A stretch of DNA of 64,000 nucleotides from Blumeriella jaapii. Lineage: Eukaryota; Ascomycota; Leotiomycetes; Helotiales; Drepanopezizaceae. Below, piece after piece: positions 32,698-45,138 of the stretch. A program made the translations under genes and the position numbers. The stretch covers positions 1,502,001 through 1,566,000 of the forward strand of contig VWND01000003.1 of assembly GCA_009599575.1 (NCBI GenBank). The letters are read 5' to 3'. The notes beneath the pieces were generated by a model. That model did no database searches, was not told the DNA's origin, and worked only from the letters and a program-made list of their open reading frames with translations. Every line of letters begins with the position of its first letter. Within the stretch, counting starts at the first letter, position 1.

Positions 32698-33425
32698 ATG
32701 TCCGATAAAATGGCAGAATCCCAAGGTACCAGCATCATCAACAAAATGGCCAACTTCAACAACAGCATGACCGTCGGACTCTGGGGCGTGCCCACCGTTT
32801 TCTACAGCGAATCTGTGGATGGAAACATCGACGAACACCGCCTCTGGGGCTCCAGGGCCGCCCCAGCCTTACCACCGGGACTGCCAATTCCTCGATCATT
32901 GCTAGTCTCCTTCCCAGAGCCGCACACGGAGCAGGATCAGACAAAAAGTACATCCCAAGGTACACCATCCCTCAAAAAGGACTCCCCGAAGGCATCGACC
33001 GTGGCGACTTGAACAGGCTCAGGCTCTCTACTGGCCCCGGTGGCCTCGTTGAGAAGGGCATCAGTCGCTTCACCAACTACCAGAACATGGCTGAGATTCG
33101 TTTTCGGACTGAACGGTGGTTTTGTGAGAGCGCTGCAACAGACCCAGGAGATGGTTACCTTGGCTGTCGGTTGCACAGGAGGAGGGGAGTAGACAGGCCA
33201 AAAATACAATGCAACGTATTCGTATTTGGGTGTATTCTTATCGGAGGAAGAAGCTATTCTAGGTCGCAGCGCAGGGCTGTACGCATTCCATGCCTTTGGC
33301 ATCACGTTCCAAGCACGTGCCCTGCATTCCAACATCGACCATATGAGCTAGAGGCCCTGGATTCGCCCTCAAATCAAATGCCCTCAGAAACAAACTTGCA
33401 CCGCACACAAATCCACGACAAGTAG
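32698..33425 (+). pseudogene. Unknown gene with conflicting reading frames
   Basis: A leader-like CA/CT-rich stretch precedes an ATG at 32698. The first frame gives a plausible start (MSDKMAESQGTSIINKMANF, then VDGNIDEHRLWGSR) but runs on as Pro/Ser-rich filler to a stop at 33012. From about 32845 another frame looks more protein-like (TTGTANSSIIASLLPRAAHG, GSDKKYIPRYTIPQKGLPEG, LVEKGISRFTNYQNM) and stays open to 33425. A short indel near 32840-32850 or an unrecognised intron would join them. I do not recognise the family. It could be a frameshifted gene or a decayed one. Its neighbour is a retroelement remnant. Confidence 0.35.
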
Positions 33426-33522
33426 TCACGCATGTCCATGCATGTGTCTGCTCCCCCACCAGCTGCTACTGTCCTACGAAGAGCGCGGCTATCGCCCAGA
33501 GAGCCGTGGAGGAAGTTTCTGA

Positions 33523-34032
33523 GCATCAAGCCACGGGGCCGGTTCTCAGACGCTTCCTCGACTGGAAACGGGCCTAGTGTGGGGATACATGGCGAAACAA
33601 GACGAAGTGAGGGAATCAATGACTATCCTGCAAGAGGCCAAACTATCGAAGGAAGCGTCATCACCTCGACTCGACTCCCTGAGGGAGTTCATGCCTCCTG
33701 GTTCCCTAGTCATGTTGTACGACCATACTGCCGCTGGACAGGAGTTGAAGCCGAGCTGGAGAGGACCATTCGGAATCTCCGGGATGGGAGGAACGCACGG
33801 AAGATGCTACACCATCGAGCACGTCGATGGCAAGCCTATCTCACGCCGCTTTCACTCGGATCAGCTCAAGGCATTTGAACTCAGAGCATCTTATTTGTCA
33901 GCCGGGGATGAGGAGAGGCTACCGGCTGGTCGGGATATCAGGGCTGGAAGCTCACAACATTCGTTTGCCTGTACTGTAGAACTTAGGGATGGCTTTCGTG
34001 GTAACTTTCGTTCTCGGGAACAACGACTGTAG
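33523..34032 (+). mobile_element. Retroelement pol-like C-terminal remnant
   Basis: The frame open from about 33523 to a stop at 34032 encodes GSLVMLYDHTAAGQELKPSW, RGPFGISGMGGTHGRCYTIE and HVDGKPISRRFHSDQLKAFE. This order (GD/SLVLLYD, KL.P.WRGPF, G.HGR.Y.LE, DG.PI.R.FH.D.LK.F) is that of the SH3-like C-terminal end of retroelement integrase/pol polyproteins. Upstream catalytic domains are absent and a stop lies at 33520, so it is a fragment. No long terminal repeats were identified. Functional co-option is possible but not indicated. Confidence 0.55.
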
Positions 34033-34506
34033 GATGGGCCTGCGAAGGAGCGACCCAGTTGGGTCTATCTATGAGGCACGGATCTTCTCTGGGGATTACA
34101 CAGTGCCCTGCAGAAAGTCTTTATACTGCACCGTTCCCTAGCTGCCAGAGTAGCCAAGGCAGCCCAAGGAGGAACTTGCTCGATTGAGCATTCAGCGGAT
34201 CTGGCCGCTTTCTCGACGTGTTTTCTGTAAAACTGATTCTTTTTCAATTCCAATAAACTGTTAATATTCGGAATAATTAAAATGAAATCTTATTTGTGAT
34301 AGCGTTGCTTTTGTATTTTCCCGATTTAAATTCTATCGAAAACTTTTGAGCGTTGACAAGCGCGGAGATATTTTGATTACATTCCGGAATTCACAACGCT
34401 TTTTTCTTCTTTTTCAAAAAGCCTAGGAAAGATGGCGTAATGTTGATAACAGGATTCCGTACAAGTTCGCTAAAATGAAAAACAATCGCGTAAAAGCAGT
34501 AGTTGA

Positions 34507-34525
34507 CGCTCAAAAAAAAGCGTAC
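34507..34525. repeat. Short hairpin ACGCT-N8-AGCGT
   Basis: GACGCTCAAAAAAAAGCGTA contains a perfect 5-bp inverted repeat around an A-rich loop, within the AT-rich tract. Too short to infer a function. Confidence 0.4.
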
Positions 34526-34963
34526 AAAATTGCAATACTCTATTGATTTAACTTGCAAAAATAACGGCCGCTTTTACAAACGCTTAAGAGCTTGAATTGA
34601 TTATTACACAGAAACAATGCAAGTAATTTTTACAAGTGTTCTCTTCCCTCGTTTCCTTTGTTTCTGCTTTGGCTGCCAGACCAAAGGTGCAACGACTTTC
34701 CACAGAGAACTTACAGTACTGTATGTAGTCTTCACACCTGCATGGCTCTAAACCAACCAAGTTTCCCTTCTGCGACCTTTTCCTTTTCGCTTTTCTGGCC
34801 TGTTACAGACCACATTTTGGGCTTCGCGTTGGATTCGGAAGCTTTAGTGTAGAGAGAGAAAGTGGATTGTTGAGTGGAAAGGCGTTTGGAAAGTTGCTCG
34901 CGACAAGCGATCTACACATTCTTGTTTATGTGTATGTGTCGTCTTGGCTTTATCCCGATGCAG

Positions 34964-35012
34964 GGTTTTTTTTTTTTTAAGAGGGGAAGGGGGGGGGGAG
35001 GGGGGGGGGTGC
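34964..35012. repeat. Poly-T/poly-G homopolymer block
   Basis: A run of 12 T is followed by AAGAGGGGAAGG and two G-runs of 10 or so. Such blocks are prone to length errors in assembly. Confidence 0.8.
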
Positions 35013-36355
35013 ACTGGACTTCAGTGAAAATGTATCACAGTGAAGCGAACGACGACTGAAGAGTTTGCCATGCGAGCGGGGAAGACACAGACGTGACAAC
35101 ATTGTTCGCGAATCATGTCGTGAGAGGACTATCGCAATTGGGCAGCGGCCACGATTGAACGACCGCGGCAGGGGGCAATTGCATCTTGTCTGTTGCGAAA
35201 CCCCGGCATGGGATCATTGGACAAGTTTCAAGAGCGCAGAGAGGATGCTCAATAAACAGAAATCCGGGCAAGAAGGGGAGAGAGAAGCTAATGCATCGAG
35301 ATTTAGACGTCGTCTCCCCGTGCAGCAGCGAGGAGGCTGTAGCGAGGTATTAGATAGCTCTGAGAAGCATTGAGCCTGAGTGGTGGGGTACAAGAGAGCG
35401 CTTGAGCGTTCTTTTCTGATGCCCAAAGGCGGAGACGCGACTTGAGCAAATGTTTCTGTAGAGGATAGGAGAAAATTGATGAGACGAGATCATGGAAAGA
35501 GAGAAACGTTTTATTCTCAGAGAAGCATCAACAGCGAGCGGAGAACAAGAGAGATTGACTGCACTGTACCGTAAAAGGTCCACTGCAAAGCCTTTATTTC
35601 CTATCATAGTATGGGGGAAATGCATTTCCAATAGGGCAGAGGTGTGCTCGTGGTTGTATGCGCCTCTGTTGCAGAACTCCTGCAGACCTGGACCAGATAT
35701 CTCAACGTGCGAAAACGTACGTACATGCCACTTGACGACCAAACCCCGAGCCGGCACGTCACTCCTCACCACTACCGCCCGCACGGCGTACACGGAGGAC
35801 TTGCGTACTCGAGGGTCGAATTTGGGGTGAACGCTCGGAGATTTATTTCAGCCTAGCTCTTCGGCAAAGCGTTAGCGACATCCCGGTAAGCAGTAGCAAG
35901 CCTCCGACGCACTATCGTTCAGAAGTCGACGACAATGACCTGGACTCGCCGGGATGCATGATCTGATGCAGCGGATCCAAGTGCATGGATGAGGAAACCA
36001 TTCAGAAAGGACGTAGAGAGAATTTACGGGGAAGTGGAAGAGAAGATAACCACCTATCAGTGCTCTCTTTGATCAGCATAGGCCTTCAGATCAAGATCCG
36101 TAAATAGGATCGAGATTTCGGCCTGCAGCTTTTCATGTAATCCTCCTCAAAGAGGTTTCGCACACAAGTGCAAAACACGGCTCCAAAGATGGTTATGAAA
36201 AGTTCAGTGTTTCGTCATTTAGGTGGCTGCTGTCTTCTTATGAAAGATTTCGGTGAAGATGAATTGATTTGACTCCAACAAGGAATTAAAATAAAAGGTA
36301 CCTAGTGGTGGAGCAAGGCAGGGGCGGCTTGATGACTTCGTTCGTGTGAAAAGAC

Positions 36356-38101
36356 TCAGTGCTTGTGTTTCGCAGAGCTGCTCACGAGCTTTTTCTTCAT
36401 GTGCTTCGGGATTTTTTCCTTACGCTTCTCGCGTTTCTCTTCCTTGACTGCTTTTTTGTGCTCCTACCTCCTGATAAGCAGATACGACGAGCAAATTTCA
36501 AGGGAATGATGACGCACCTTCTTAGACTCTTTATCCTCAAAACGTTTTCCTCGTGGAGTTCCCTTTTCGAATCTGCTCTCGTCATCGGTCTCCTCACTGT
36601 CACTCTCCCCATCACTCGGGAGCGAGCTTCCCTCCATCGTATCCTCCCCGTCTGCTTCATTACCCGAAGACATTGGAATCTTATCTGCTAATAGGTTACG
36701 GTAAATGAGTTCATCTTTTTGCCCCTTTTCAATCTTTTCGGCGTCGCGCTCGATATCGTAGACTTGCTCGAGGGTTTGAGGGATATACTGCTGGCGGAAA
36801 ACCTCGTTGTTGACTTCTTCTTCAGCAGCGGCTTGCTCGCTACTGATCTCCGTAGGTCTGTTGGCTATCAAACTCTCCAAGGCTTCTGAAAGAGTGGGCT
36901 CCTGGAGTGGCCCGTCGTGGGTAGTGATGAATCCAAATACAGCTTGTTCCGACAAAACTTCGACCCCTTTTCTCCGGAAGAAATCCGAGACGTTTTTGAT
37001 GTCCATTCGCAAGAATTCCAGGGATCTGGGATGATCATGCTCGACACTCTGGGAAACATCTATAATGAAAAGCTTCTTCTGGTGGTACAGGACGTTGTAT
37101 TCACTCAGATCCGCGTGCACGAGTTTGCACGTTTGATACATCCGTCGCATGAGCCCAAGCAACTGGAGGTACAAAACTCGCCATTGCTCATCGACATCGT
37201 CACCCTGGAGCTCTGCGTCACGCAACCGCGGTGCCGCCCAACCTTTTTTATCGCCCAGAAAGCCCATAACGAGAACATGTAGCCGAAGGTAGACAGGTTC
37301 GGGACATGGGATACCGGCCAGATAAAGTCGTTTCAAGTTGCGGAACTCCTTTTCTGCCCATACCTTGACCATAGCTCTGTTGTTCCCCTTGTTATAGCCT
37401 GATCGGAAACGATGCTCGCCGGTGACATAGCGATCCCGGTCCTTGAACACCAGGATGCTGGTCTTGTAGACTTTGATTGCGCGATGGATGCTTGGCAGTT
37501 GCTCACTTCCGTCACTCGTAGGTATAGATACGGCGCCGTAAACGTTCGCCTCTTTTCCGGTACTCAGACACCCGTTGACTTCCGACACGATTCCTCTGTT
37601 GATCATCTGCAGCAAGATCATACGGGTCCTCGGATCCAGAACCTGCTCATTGGTTGCTCGATCAGACTTGTCCTTGCCGTGGGTTTTGGTTCTCTCATCT
37701 CCACCACCGCCTTCCAAGCGAATCTTCCCAGCATGCTTAGCAAGACTAGTAATCTGATCATCCACACTGGTTTGCGTGTTTGCAATCGGCTTCTGGGGAT
37801 TGACTCGCGGGGCAGTAGCAGTTGGGTCGTTGAGCTTTCTCTGACGGTTGTATGATTTCGTAAGATCGCCCAAGTTGGGGTCGTACTCTATGTCGTCAAA
37901 GAACTCCTCGTCCTCCTCCTCGAAGAGATCATCGTAGGTCTCGTCTTCGTTGTCTGCTGCGTAGCCAGCGGTGGGTGTTTGTGGTGGGGCATCTTGGGAA
38001 GTTGTTGAAGTCGCATAGCCCTGGTTGGGCACATAGGTGTGCATTGGGACTTGGGCTGCTGCAGGTGCGGATTCTGGAAAAGCTGCATTCGAGTCCGACA
38101 T
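36356..38101 (-). CDS. RIO1: RIO1-type atypical protein kinase
   Basis: Essential atypical kinase/ATPase for 40S ribosome maturation and cell-cycle progression. Exons: 38101-36518 and 36463-36356; 563 aa. The N-terminus is acidic (EEEDEEFFDDIEYDP). The RIO domain has the flexible-loop/P-loop signature STGKEANVY, the AIKVYKTSILVFKDRDRYV block, the catalytic LVHADLSEYNVLYH (Asp and Asn) and the metal-binding FIIDVSQSVEHDHP, all matching RIO1 rather than RIO2. A short second exon supplies the Lys-rich tail (EHKKAVKEEKREKRK, then PKHMKKKLV). Reading through the intron instead would give an unrelated end. Divergent from SMC3, with 406 bp between start codons. Confidence 0.95.
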
Positions 38102-38507
38102 CGTTTTATTTCTGTGATGTGAACCGCAATGTCTGATGTTCAGACTCGACACGAGTGAGGTTGCGATGTGCACGCATCCCCCGCCACTGTACTTCAAGTA
38201 AGAAATCATTTCTGCCAGTCACGCTAGTCTATCCTGGGATACCAGTCCCGTCACCGCCTCCCACCTCCTGCCTCGAGTCACGCGCTTGCACCTCGATCGC
38301 GTCCATGGCTATCTATACGCGTTCAACCGCGAATGCCCCTCTCCGAACACAACATCACACAACACCATAACCCCAAATCTGTATCGCGCAAATCCAGGCT
38401 TTGGGACATTCTTGCTCCCATTTGACCCGACCTCCTGCGACGCTTGACTACCTGGGCCCTTCAACTTGCCCCGCTACGCGCCACGGCGGCGCAAGCCAAC
38501 CGCGGAG
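38102..38507. promoter_or_regulatory. Bidirectional promoter between RIO1 and SMC3
   Basis: A 406-bp interval between divergent start codons. Pyrimidine-rich stretches (38250-38290, 38395-38425) and a CAACATCACACAAC stretch precede the SMC3 side. No TATA box was seen. Confidence 0.55.
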
Positions 38508-41500
38508 ATGTACATCAAGCAGATCATCATCCAGGGCTTCAAGTCGTGAGTATTGTCCCGTGGCGCATGAACATCTCCTAATTTCCACAGCTACAAAGAG
38601 CAAACTGTCATCGAACCCTTTTCACCCAAGACCAATGTAATTGTTGGGCGCAATGGATCTGGAAAGAGCAACTTTTTCGCAGCCATTCGATTCGTCCTCA
38701 GCGATGCCTACAGTCAGATGGGTCGCGAGGAGCGACAGGCGCTCCTACACGAAGGTTCAGGCTCTGCTGTGATGTCTGCATATGTGGAGATTATCTTCGA
38801 CAATAGCGACGATAGATTCCCTACAGGCAAGGAGGAACTAATTCTGCGACGCACCATTGGTCTCAAGAAGGATGAATACTCCCTGGATCGCAAGAACGCG
38901 ACGAAGACAGATGTTATGAATCTCCTCGAGTCTGCGGGTTTCTCGCGATCGAATCCTTATTACATTGTCCCTCAAGGACGTGTCACAGCACTGACGAACA
39001 TGAAGGATCCCGAGAGGCTAAACCTGCTGAAGGAAGTTGCTGGTACTCAGGTCTATGAGGCTCGCCGGACGGAGTCCTTGAAAATCATGACAGAAACCAG
39101 TAACAAGCGGGGAAAGATTGACGAGTCTCTCGATTACATCAAAGAGCGGCTGGCCGAGCTGGAGGAGGAGAAGGAGGAGCTGCGTGGCTACCAGGAAAAA
39201 GACAAGGATCGTCGCTGTTTGGAGTATGCATTCTACCACCGTGAGCAGACTGTCTTGGCCCGTGCCCTCGACGAGATAGAGGAAATGCGACAGAATGGCC
39301 TTGAGGGCTCAGATGACAATCGCGAGAGATTCATAGAGGGAGAGAAGGCAGTGCAGGAACTTGACTCCGAGATTAAGAAACTCACACGACAAGTGGAACT
39401 TCTGAAGCTTGAGCGACGTCAACTCGAGGAGGATAGGCGAGAAATCTCGAAATCTCAGGCCAAGGCCGAATTGAACGTCAAAACCTTGAATGACGGGCTT
39501 TCTGCTACGGAGCAGGCTAGAACTCGGCACCAGCAGGAACTCAAGTCGGTCAAGCAAGAGATCAAATTGAAAGAAGATGAGCTTTCAAAGCTTTTGCCCG
39601 AATACACCAAGAGAAAAGCCAAAGAGACCGAAGTCAGGAACAACTTAGACGTTGCGGAAGCTTCGAGAACACGACTGTATAACAAGCAGGGACGGGCTGC
39701 TCAGTTCAAAAACAAGGCAGAACGCGATTCATGGCTGAGGGCTGAAATTCAGACACTCAGCACGGATCTTGGTGAGCAAAAGGCAAATCGTATCAATGCT
39801 GCGGAGGAGGTCAAGGCTGTCCAGAGCGAGATTCAAAGCATGGAAGGTAGTATCGCAGGCCTCCGCAAGCGTTTCGATGGCTGGGGAGAGAGCAGACAAG
39901 CTTTGTGTGAAGAAGTCACGATCGCTAAGGATAATCTCGAGAAGCTTCAGGAAGAGCGCAAGATACTCAGACGCGAAGATGACAAGCTCGCCTCAATGGT
40001 AGCAGATGCACGTCAAGAAAGAGATCGCGCTGAGAAAGAACTTTCCCACACCATGGATGGCGCCACATCACGAGGCCTGGCGGCCATCCGGCGTATCAAG
40101 AGGGAGCAAAATATTCCTGGTGCCTACGGGACGATCGCCGAACTCCTTGATGTCCCCGAGACTTATCGCACAGCTACAGAGCAGGCTGCAGGTGCAACTC
40201 TTTTCCACTACGTAGTTGACACCGCTGAGACTGCTACTTTGTTTGCCAACGCCCTCTACCAGCAAAGAGCAGGAAGAGTGACCTTTATACCAATGGACAA
40301 ACTCAGGAACAAAAATTCCAAGCTGCCGAACGCATCTGACGCCATAGTGCTGATGGATAAGCTTAATTTCGATCCGATTTACAAGAGAGCAATGGAGCAT
40401 GTCTTCGGTAAGACTGTCGTTTGCCCCAATCTTACAATTGCTGCACAATACGCCAGAAGCCACCAATGCAACGCCATAACTCCAGATGGCGACACGGCAA
40501 ATAGAAAGGGAGCCATGACTGGCGGATACATCGACCCGCGCAAGTCACGGCTTCAAGCTGTGCGAACCCTGAGCAAATGGCGCGACGAGTACGAGGCACT
40601 TTGGAACCGGGTTGAAGAAATTCGGAGAGAATCTGAAGTCAAGGATAACGAGATCAACCGTGCTTTGGGAGAGCTGAATAAGCTTGAGCAACAGGTGAAG
40701 CGAATGGATGACAGCTACGACCCGCTGAGGAGGGAGTTGAGAACCAGTAACTTGCAGCTTGAGAAGCTGAGAGACTCTCTGGCAGCTAATGTTCGCCAGC
40801 AAGAAGTTGTTGATCAGATGATTCGAGATCACGGAGATACTCTCAGTGCTCTTGAGGCTGATCTCGCTACTCAGTTCAAGAAGGCCCTGACTTCGGAAGA
40901 AGAACGTCAGCTTGAATCACTCAACACTCACATACAGGACCTTCAGAAGGAATGGAACGACTTGAGCAAGAGCCGTCGGGAATTGGAAGGACGTAAGCAG
41001 CTTCTGGAAGTAGATCTTCGAGAGAATCTGCAAGAAAAATTAGACCAGTTGAACGGTCAAGAAATCGACGCGACAGCTGGTGGAGGGTTTGGCAATCTCA
41101 AAGAAGCGCAGCGTGAACTGAAGCGAATCCAAAAAGCTGCAGCTGCTATCGAGGGCAAGCTTCAAGATATCGAGATCCAAATCGAAGAGGCCGAGAGTAG
41201 CATTTCGAGTCTCAGAAAACAGAAGGATACGGCGGAAGAGGACCTGGAAGAAGCGGCCAAAGCAATCGAGAAGCTCCAGAAGAGAATGGAGAAGAGCGTT
41301 GCGAAAAAGGCTTTACTGACTTCATCCGCTGCTGAATGTGCCAAGAACATTCGGGACTTGGGTGTTCTTCCTGATGAGGCCTTTGAGAAGTATTCCGACA
41401 AGGACTCCAAATTCGTATGTCTCTCCATTCTGAAGCCTTGCACTCCTGCTAAAATTAGTCTAGATCACCGCCAAACTTAAGAAGGTCAATGATGCCCTCA

Positions 41501-42286
41501 AGAAATACAAAGGTGTCAACAAGAAGGCTTTTGAACAATACAACAGCTTCACCACTCAAAGAGAAGGTCTGATCAAGCGGAGAAAAGAGCTCGACGATGG
41601 CCTGAAGTCAATTCAAGATCTCGTCGAGGTTCTCGATCAACGCAAGGATGAGGCCATTGAGCGGACCTTCAAGCAAGTATCCAAGGAATTCGCCCAGATT
41701 TTCGAGCGGCTTGTTCCCGCTGGCCGTGGTCGCTTGGTGATTCAGCGCAAGACTGACCAACGTGTGGCGGCCAACGAAGACTCGGATGATGAGCCTCGTG
41801 GTGACGGTGTCGAGAACTACACCGGTGTAGGTATCAGCGTATCCTTCAACAGCAAGCATGATGAGCAACAGCGCATCCAGCAGTTGAGCGGCGGTCAGAA
41901 GAGTACGTTCAGCATCCCCTCTTATGCCATGAGAACTGTTCTAATCGCGTCCAGGTCTTTGCGCCCTTGCCCTTGTCTTCGCCATCCAGCAGTGCGATCC
42001 CGCACCTTTCTATCTCTTCGACGAGATTGATGCCAACCTCGACGCTCAGTACCGTACGGCAGTCGCGCAAATGCTCGAGGAGATCTCCGCGCAGCAGAGC
42101 TCGCAGAACACGGATGAGGCCACCGGTGGGATGAGCGGACAGTTCATTTGCACGACTTTCAGACCGGAGATGTTGCTTGTGGCTGACAAATGTTACGGTG
42201 TTACGTTCCACAATAAGACCAGTGGAATCGGTGCTGTTAGCCGGGAGGAGGCATTGAAGTTTGTGGATGGGGAGGCGCCGCGCTAG
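38508..42286 (+). CDS. SMC3: Cohesin subunit SMC3
   Basis: Structural maintenance of chromosomes protein that forms the cohesin ring with SMC1 and kleisin. Exons: 38508-38545, 38591-41414, 41464-41902, 41955-42286; 1210 aa, normal for SMC3. Walker A is GRNGSGKSN. The [10 protein letters not shown] segment has the two lysines at 105-106, the cohesion-establishment acetylation site at the same numbering as in human. Long coiled coils flank a hinge at about 505-660 ([35 protein letters not shown]). The C-terminal head has the ABC signature [18 protein letters not shown] and Walker B with the D-loop in [16 protein letters not shown]. The signature motif is interrupted by intron 3 (AAG A|GT). The alternative acceptor 5 nt upstream at exon 3 breaks the frame, so it was not used. 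Confidence 0.97.
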
Positions 42287-43558
42287 AGGTTTGTTGTCAC
42301 AAAAGGACATGGAAGCAAAGGGGGTTCGATTTGGCGTCTCGGAGGGCAGTGAGGAATGCAAGCACTGTATTTGTAGGGCTTTGTAGGGCTGAACAGGTGG
42401 AATGTGGGCTTTCCGATTCAATACTAAATAGGTCGCTGGCTATGCATACTGGCTATTTGCAACAGCGGAACCAATTGGACTTTTGTATAGACACAATACA
42501 ACGAATGGGTTTACGGAATGGGGCCTGGATACCTGAGGTTGCGACCTACGAGGCCAATTGTAACCCCACCACGATAGAAACTTCTCAAGTCAAGAACTCT
42601 ACACCACAGGCTTTCTTGAACCCTCCCATCGTCCCTTGGGTTGTTTCTCTTTGGCCTCTAGTTTAGCTAAAGTGTGTGGAGGTGAACTTCCCCTTTCTCC
42701 ATATTTAGTGGCTCTCTCTCAGGGCTAGGCCAGGAGGTCTATCTTGTTTCACGCAGCAGTTGGCTATTTAGAAAGCATTCAACCCTCACTAAACCTCTGT
42801 TTCCAACTGTTGGGCAAGTTCCCAACGAGATACGTATCTCAGGCCCCTCTTACTTCCAGGAAAGTAGACATAGCTGTCAGAACACGTGCTAGTTTGTTGT
42901 TTCCTGCTCTAGGTATCTGTTGACGTTCTCAAAATGACTTCGACGAGTATGAGATTCAATGATAACCCCATGCCCCGAACGCATTCACCCCAGAGCTGCT
43001 TCCCGGATTTAGATAGTATGCGTGGTGTGATAGATATGTCGTGGTCTGGGAGAAATGGAAAAGGACACGAGGATCTCACATGATGTATGAAGCACGACAT
43101 TTGGATGGAATATTGGTATGATACCAAGCTGCTTGCTTGAAATAGGTTTCAACTTTCAAAGGGCCTTTAGCTGGTGGGTATGGAAGTAAATTGTGACAGG
43201 TTCCAGTGACAAATATCCGGAAGATGATGGCACAAACAAGGCCTCGGAGATTGAAGTGAATCTAAGCCTTCTCTTGCGACATCGGTACAGAAGAACATTC
43301 TGACTATAGACCTGATTGTTTGATTTTTGACGGCGGGTTTTAGTGTGCAAAGATTTTCTCGGGGAGGATTCTGCCTTCTGGAAAAGTTAGAAGCATCACG
43401 CGAGGGGAAGGTTTGGCAACATTAGAAAAGGAATAAGATCAACAAGCGTTAGGTTTGACATTAGCGACAGGAGAGTGGTGGCATCGAAAGCAGACTCAGA
43501 CTACTGGATCTTGAGCAGATATGACTCGTTGGTTGCCTAAGTACATCGTTTTGATTGC
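42287..43558. other. Convergent spacer between SMC3 and thiolase
   Basis: About 1.3 kb of 3' flanks with no supportable gene. Short ORFs at 42331-42666 (+) and 42909-43127 (-) show no motif. Confidence 0.5.
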
Positions 43559-45138
43559 TCAATGCTCAGATACAAACACGCCTGCCATGCCTTGACCCTG
43601 TGCAGTTGTCAGTATGTTTGAGCATAAGAGACTGAAAGGTATCGGAATTGACTTACAGTGCCAACACACATCGAGGTAACGGCTATCCGCTTGTTCTGGC
43701 GGCGAAGCTCGGAGAGCGCAGTCACGACCTGGCGAGCTCCCGTTGCGCCAAGGGGGTGGCCGAGAGCACTATGTAAATCAGCATGTCTGAAGACAGCATA
43801 GAGTGACATATCGACAACTCACATAGCTCCTCCTCTTGGGTTGACCTTGTCGGGATCAAGTCCCAGATTCTCAACACAATAAACAGCCTATAACGGGTCA
43901 GCACTTTTTTCACTTGCCCGGCATCATCCCAACGCCCAACTCACCATGCTAGCGAATGCCTCGTTGATCTCAAAGACATCCACATCCTCCTTCACCAGGC
44001 CGACCTTCTCTAACACCTTCGGAATAGCATACGCAGGGCCGATCCCCATGATCCTCGGCGCCAGCCCCACGACAGTAGACTGCACATACTTTCCCAGAAT
44101 GTTCAGCCTCAGGGCCTCGGCCTTGCTTCTTTTCATCAACACCACAGCGGCTGCCCCATCCGTGATTTGCGATGCGTTGCCGCCAGTGGTGTGACTCGGC
44201 GGCCATTGCGGAAAGGCCGCACGGATCTTCCCAAGCGACTCGGCCGTGGTGCCAGCTCGGATGCCATCGTCGAGCGTGAACGTCTTCCGCGACACCTCGC
44301 CGGTCTTGGGGTCTTTCCAGTTGACCGTGACGGGCGCAATCTCATCCCTTGACCATCCCTCCTGCTGCGCCCTCTCCGCCTTCTGGTAGCTGCGCGCAGC
44401 AAAAGCATCCATCTTCTCCCTGCTGATGCCAAAGTCGCCCGCGACGTTCTCGCTCGTCTGTCCCATCGGCATCACGTTCTGACCGGCAAGCTCGTGGCTC
44501 AGGATCTTCTGGCTCATGCCCGCGGGCAGCCCGGGATCGGAACAGGTAGACATGCTCTCGGCGCCAATCGCGATGCCGACCTCGATGCTCCCCGCGATGA
44601 TCTGGTTCGCGATCTGCTGGATGGCAAGCAGGCCCGAGGAGCAGAAGCGGTTGGCCACGGACGCGGCGGCCGTGACGGGAAACCCGGCGGCGAGGACCGA
44701 GGCGCGGATCACGTATCCCTGACCGGGCGCGAGCACGTTGCCCATGCAGACATCTTCAACCAGGGCCGGGTCGACATTGGATTGCTCGCGTACGGTCTGC
44801 GGTCTCGGTTAGCGGCTTCGCTTGCAGGAAGTAAACAAGTACTTGGGTAGGCAGGTAGGGGGAGGCCTTTACGGTGAGCAGCGAGATCAACAGCTCGTCG
44901 GTATTCGTGTCCTTGAGGCCCCCTTTTTTGGCTTTCGTAAGTGGAGTCCGCACTGCGTATGTGATCACCTGAAGCCGGTTAACAGTTGCAATCCCCGTGT
45001 GAGAGCACAGTGGCAAGCGGGACTTACGACATCATCAGGGTTCTTTTGGAGCACTCTGGCTTTCCGACTGCTTTCTGATGACGAAGGGTTCAGATGCGAC
45101 AGCACCGAGGTCAGACGTTGTTGTCCTGCTGACGCCAT
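43559..45138 (-). CDS. Peroxisomal 3-ketoacyl-CoA thiolase with PTS2 signal
   Basis: Catalyses the last step of fatty-acid beta-oxidation, cleaving 3-ketoacyl-CoA with CoA to acetyl-CoA and a shortened acyl-CoA. Exons: 45138-45028, 44968-44873, 44796-43945, 43887-43823, 43768-43657, 43597-43559; 424 aa. Residues 8-16 are RLTSVLSHL, an exact (R/K)(L/V/I)x5(H/Q)(L/A) PTS2 peroxisomal import signal. Catalytic features: nucleophile Cys about 121 in NRFCSSGL, NEAFA, His about 379 in GHPLGATGAR, and the second Cys about 409 in CVGTGQGMAG, split by the last intron. Splice phases all agree. Homologous to yeast POT1 and Aspergillus peroxisomal thiolase. Divergent from a FAT1-like gene whose product also looks peroxisomal. 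A CCTCGG element lies 25 bp upstream of the ATG. Confidence 0.96.

Larger units (their letters stand above)
34033..36355. other. AT-rich and low-complexity spacer
   Basis: 34240-34640 is clearly more AT-rich than the rest of the window and carries several ACGCT/AGCGT words, including the hairpin listed separately. A T-run followed by G-runs lies at 34964-35012. ORFs at 35065-35373 and 35350-35793 have no family motif. The right end is the 3' flank of RIO1. Confidence 0.5.
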
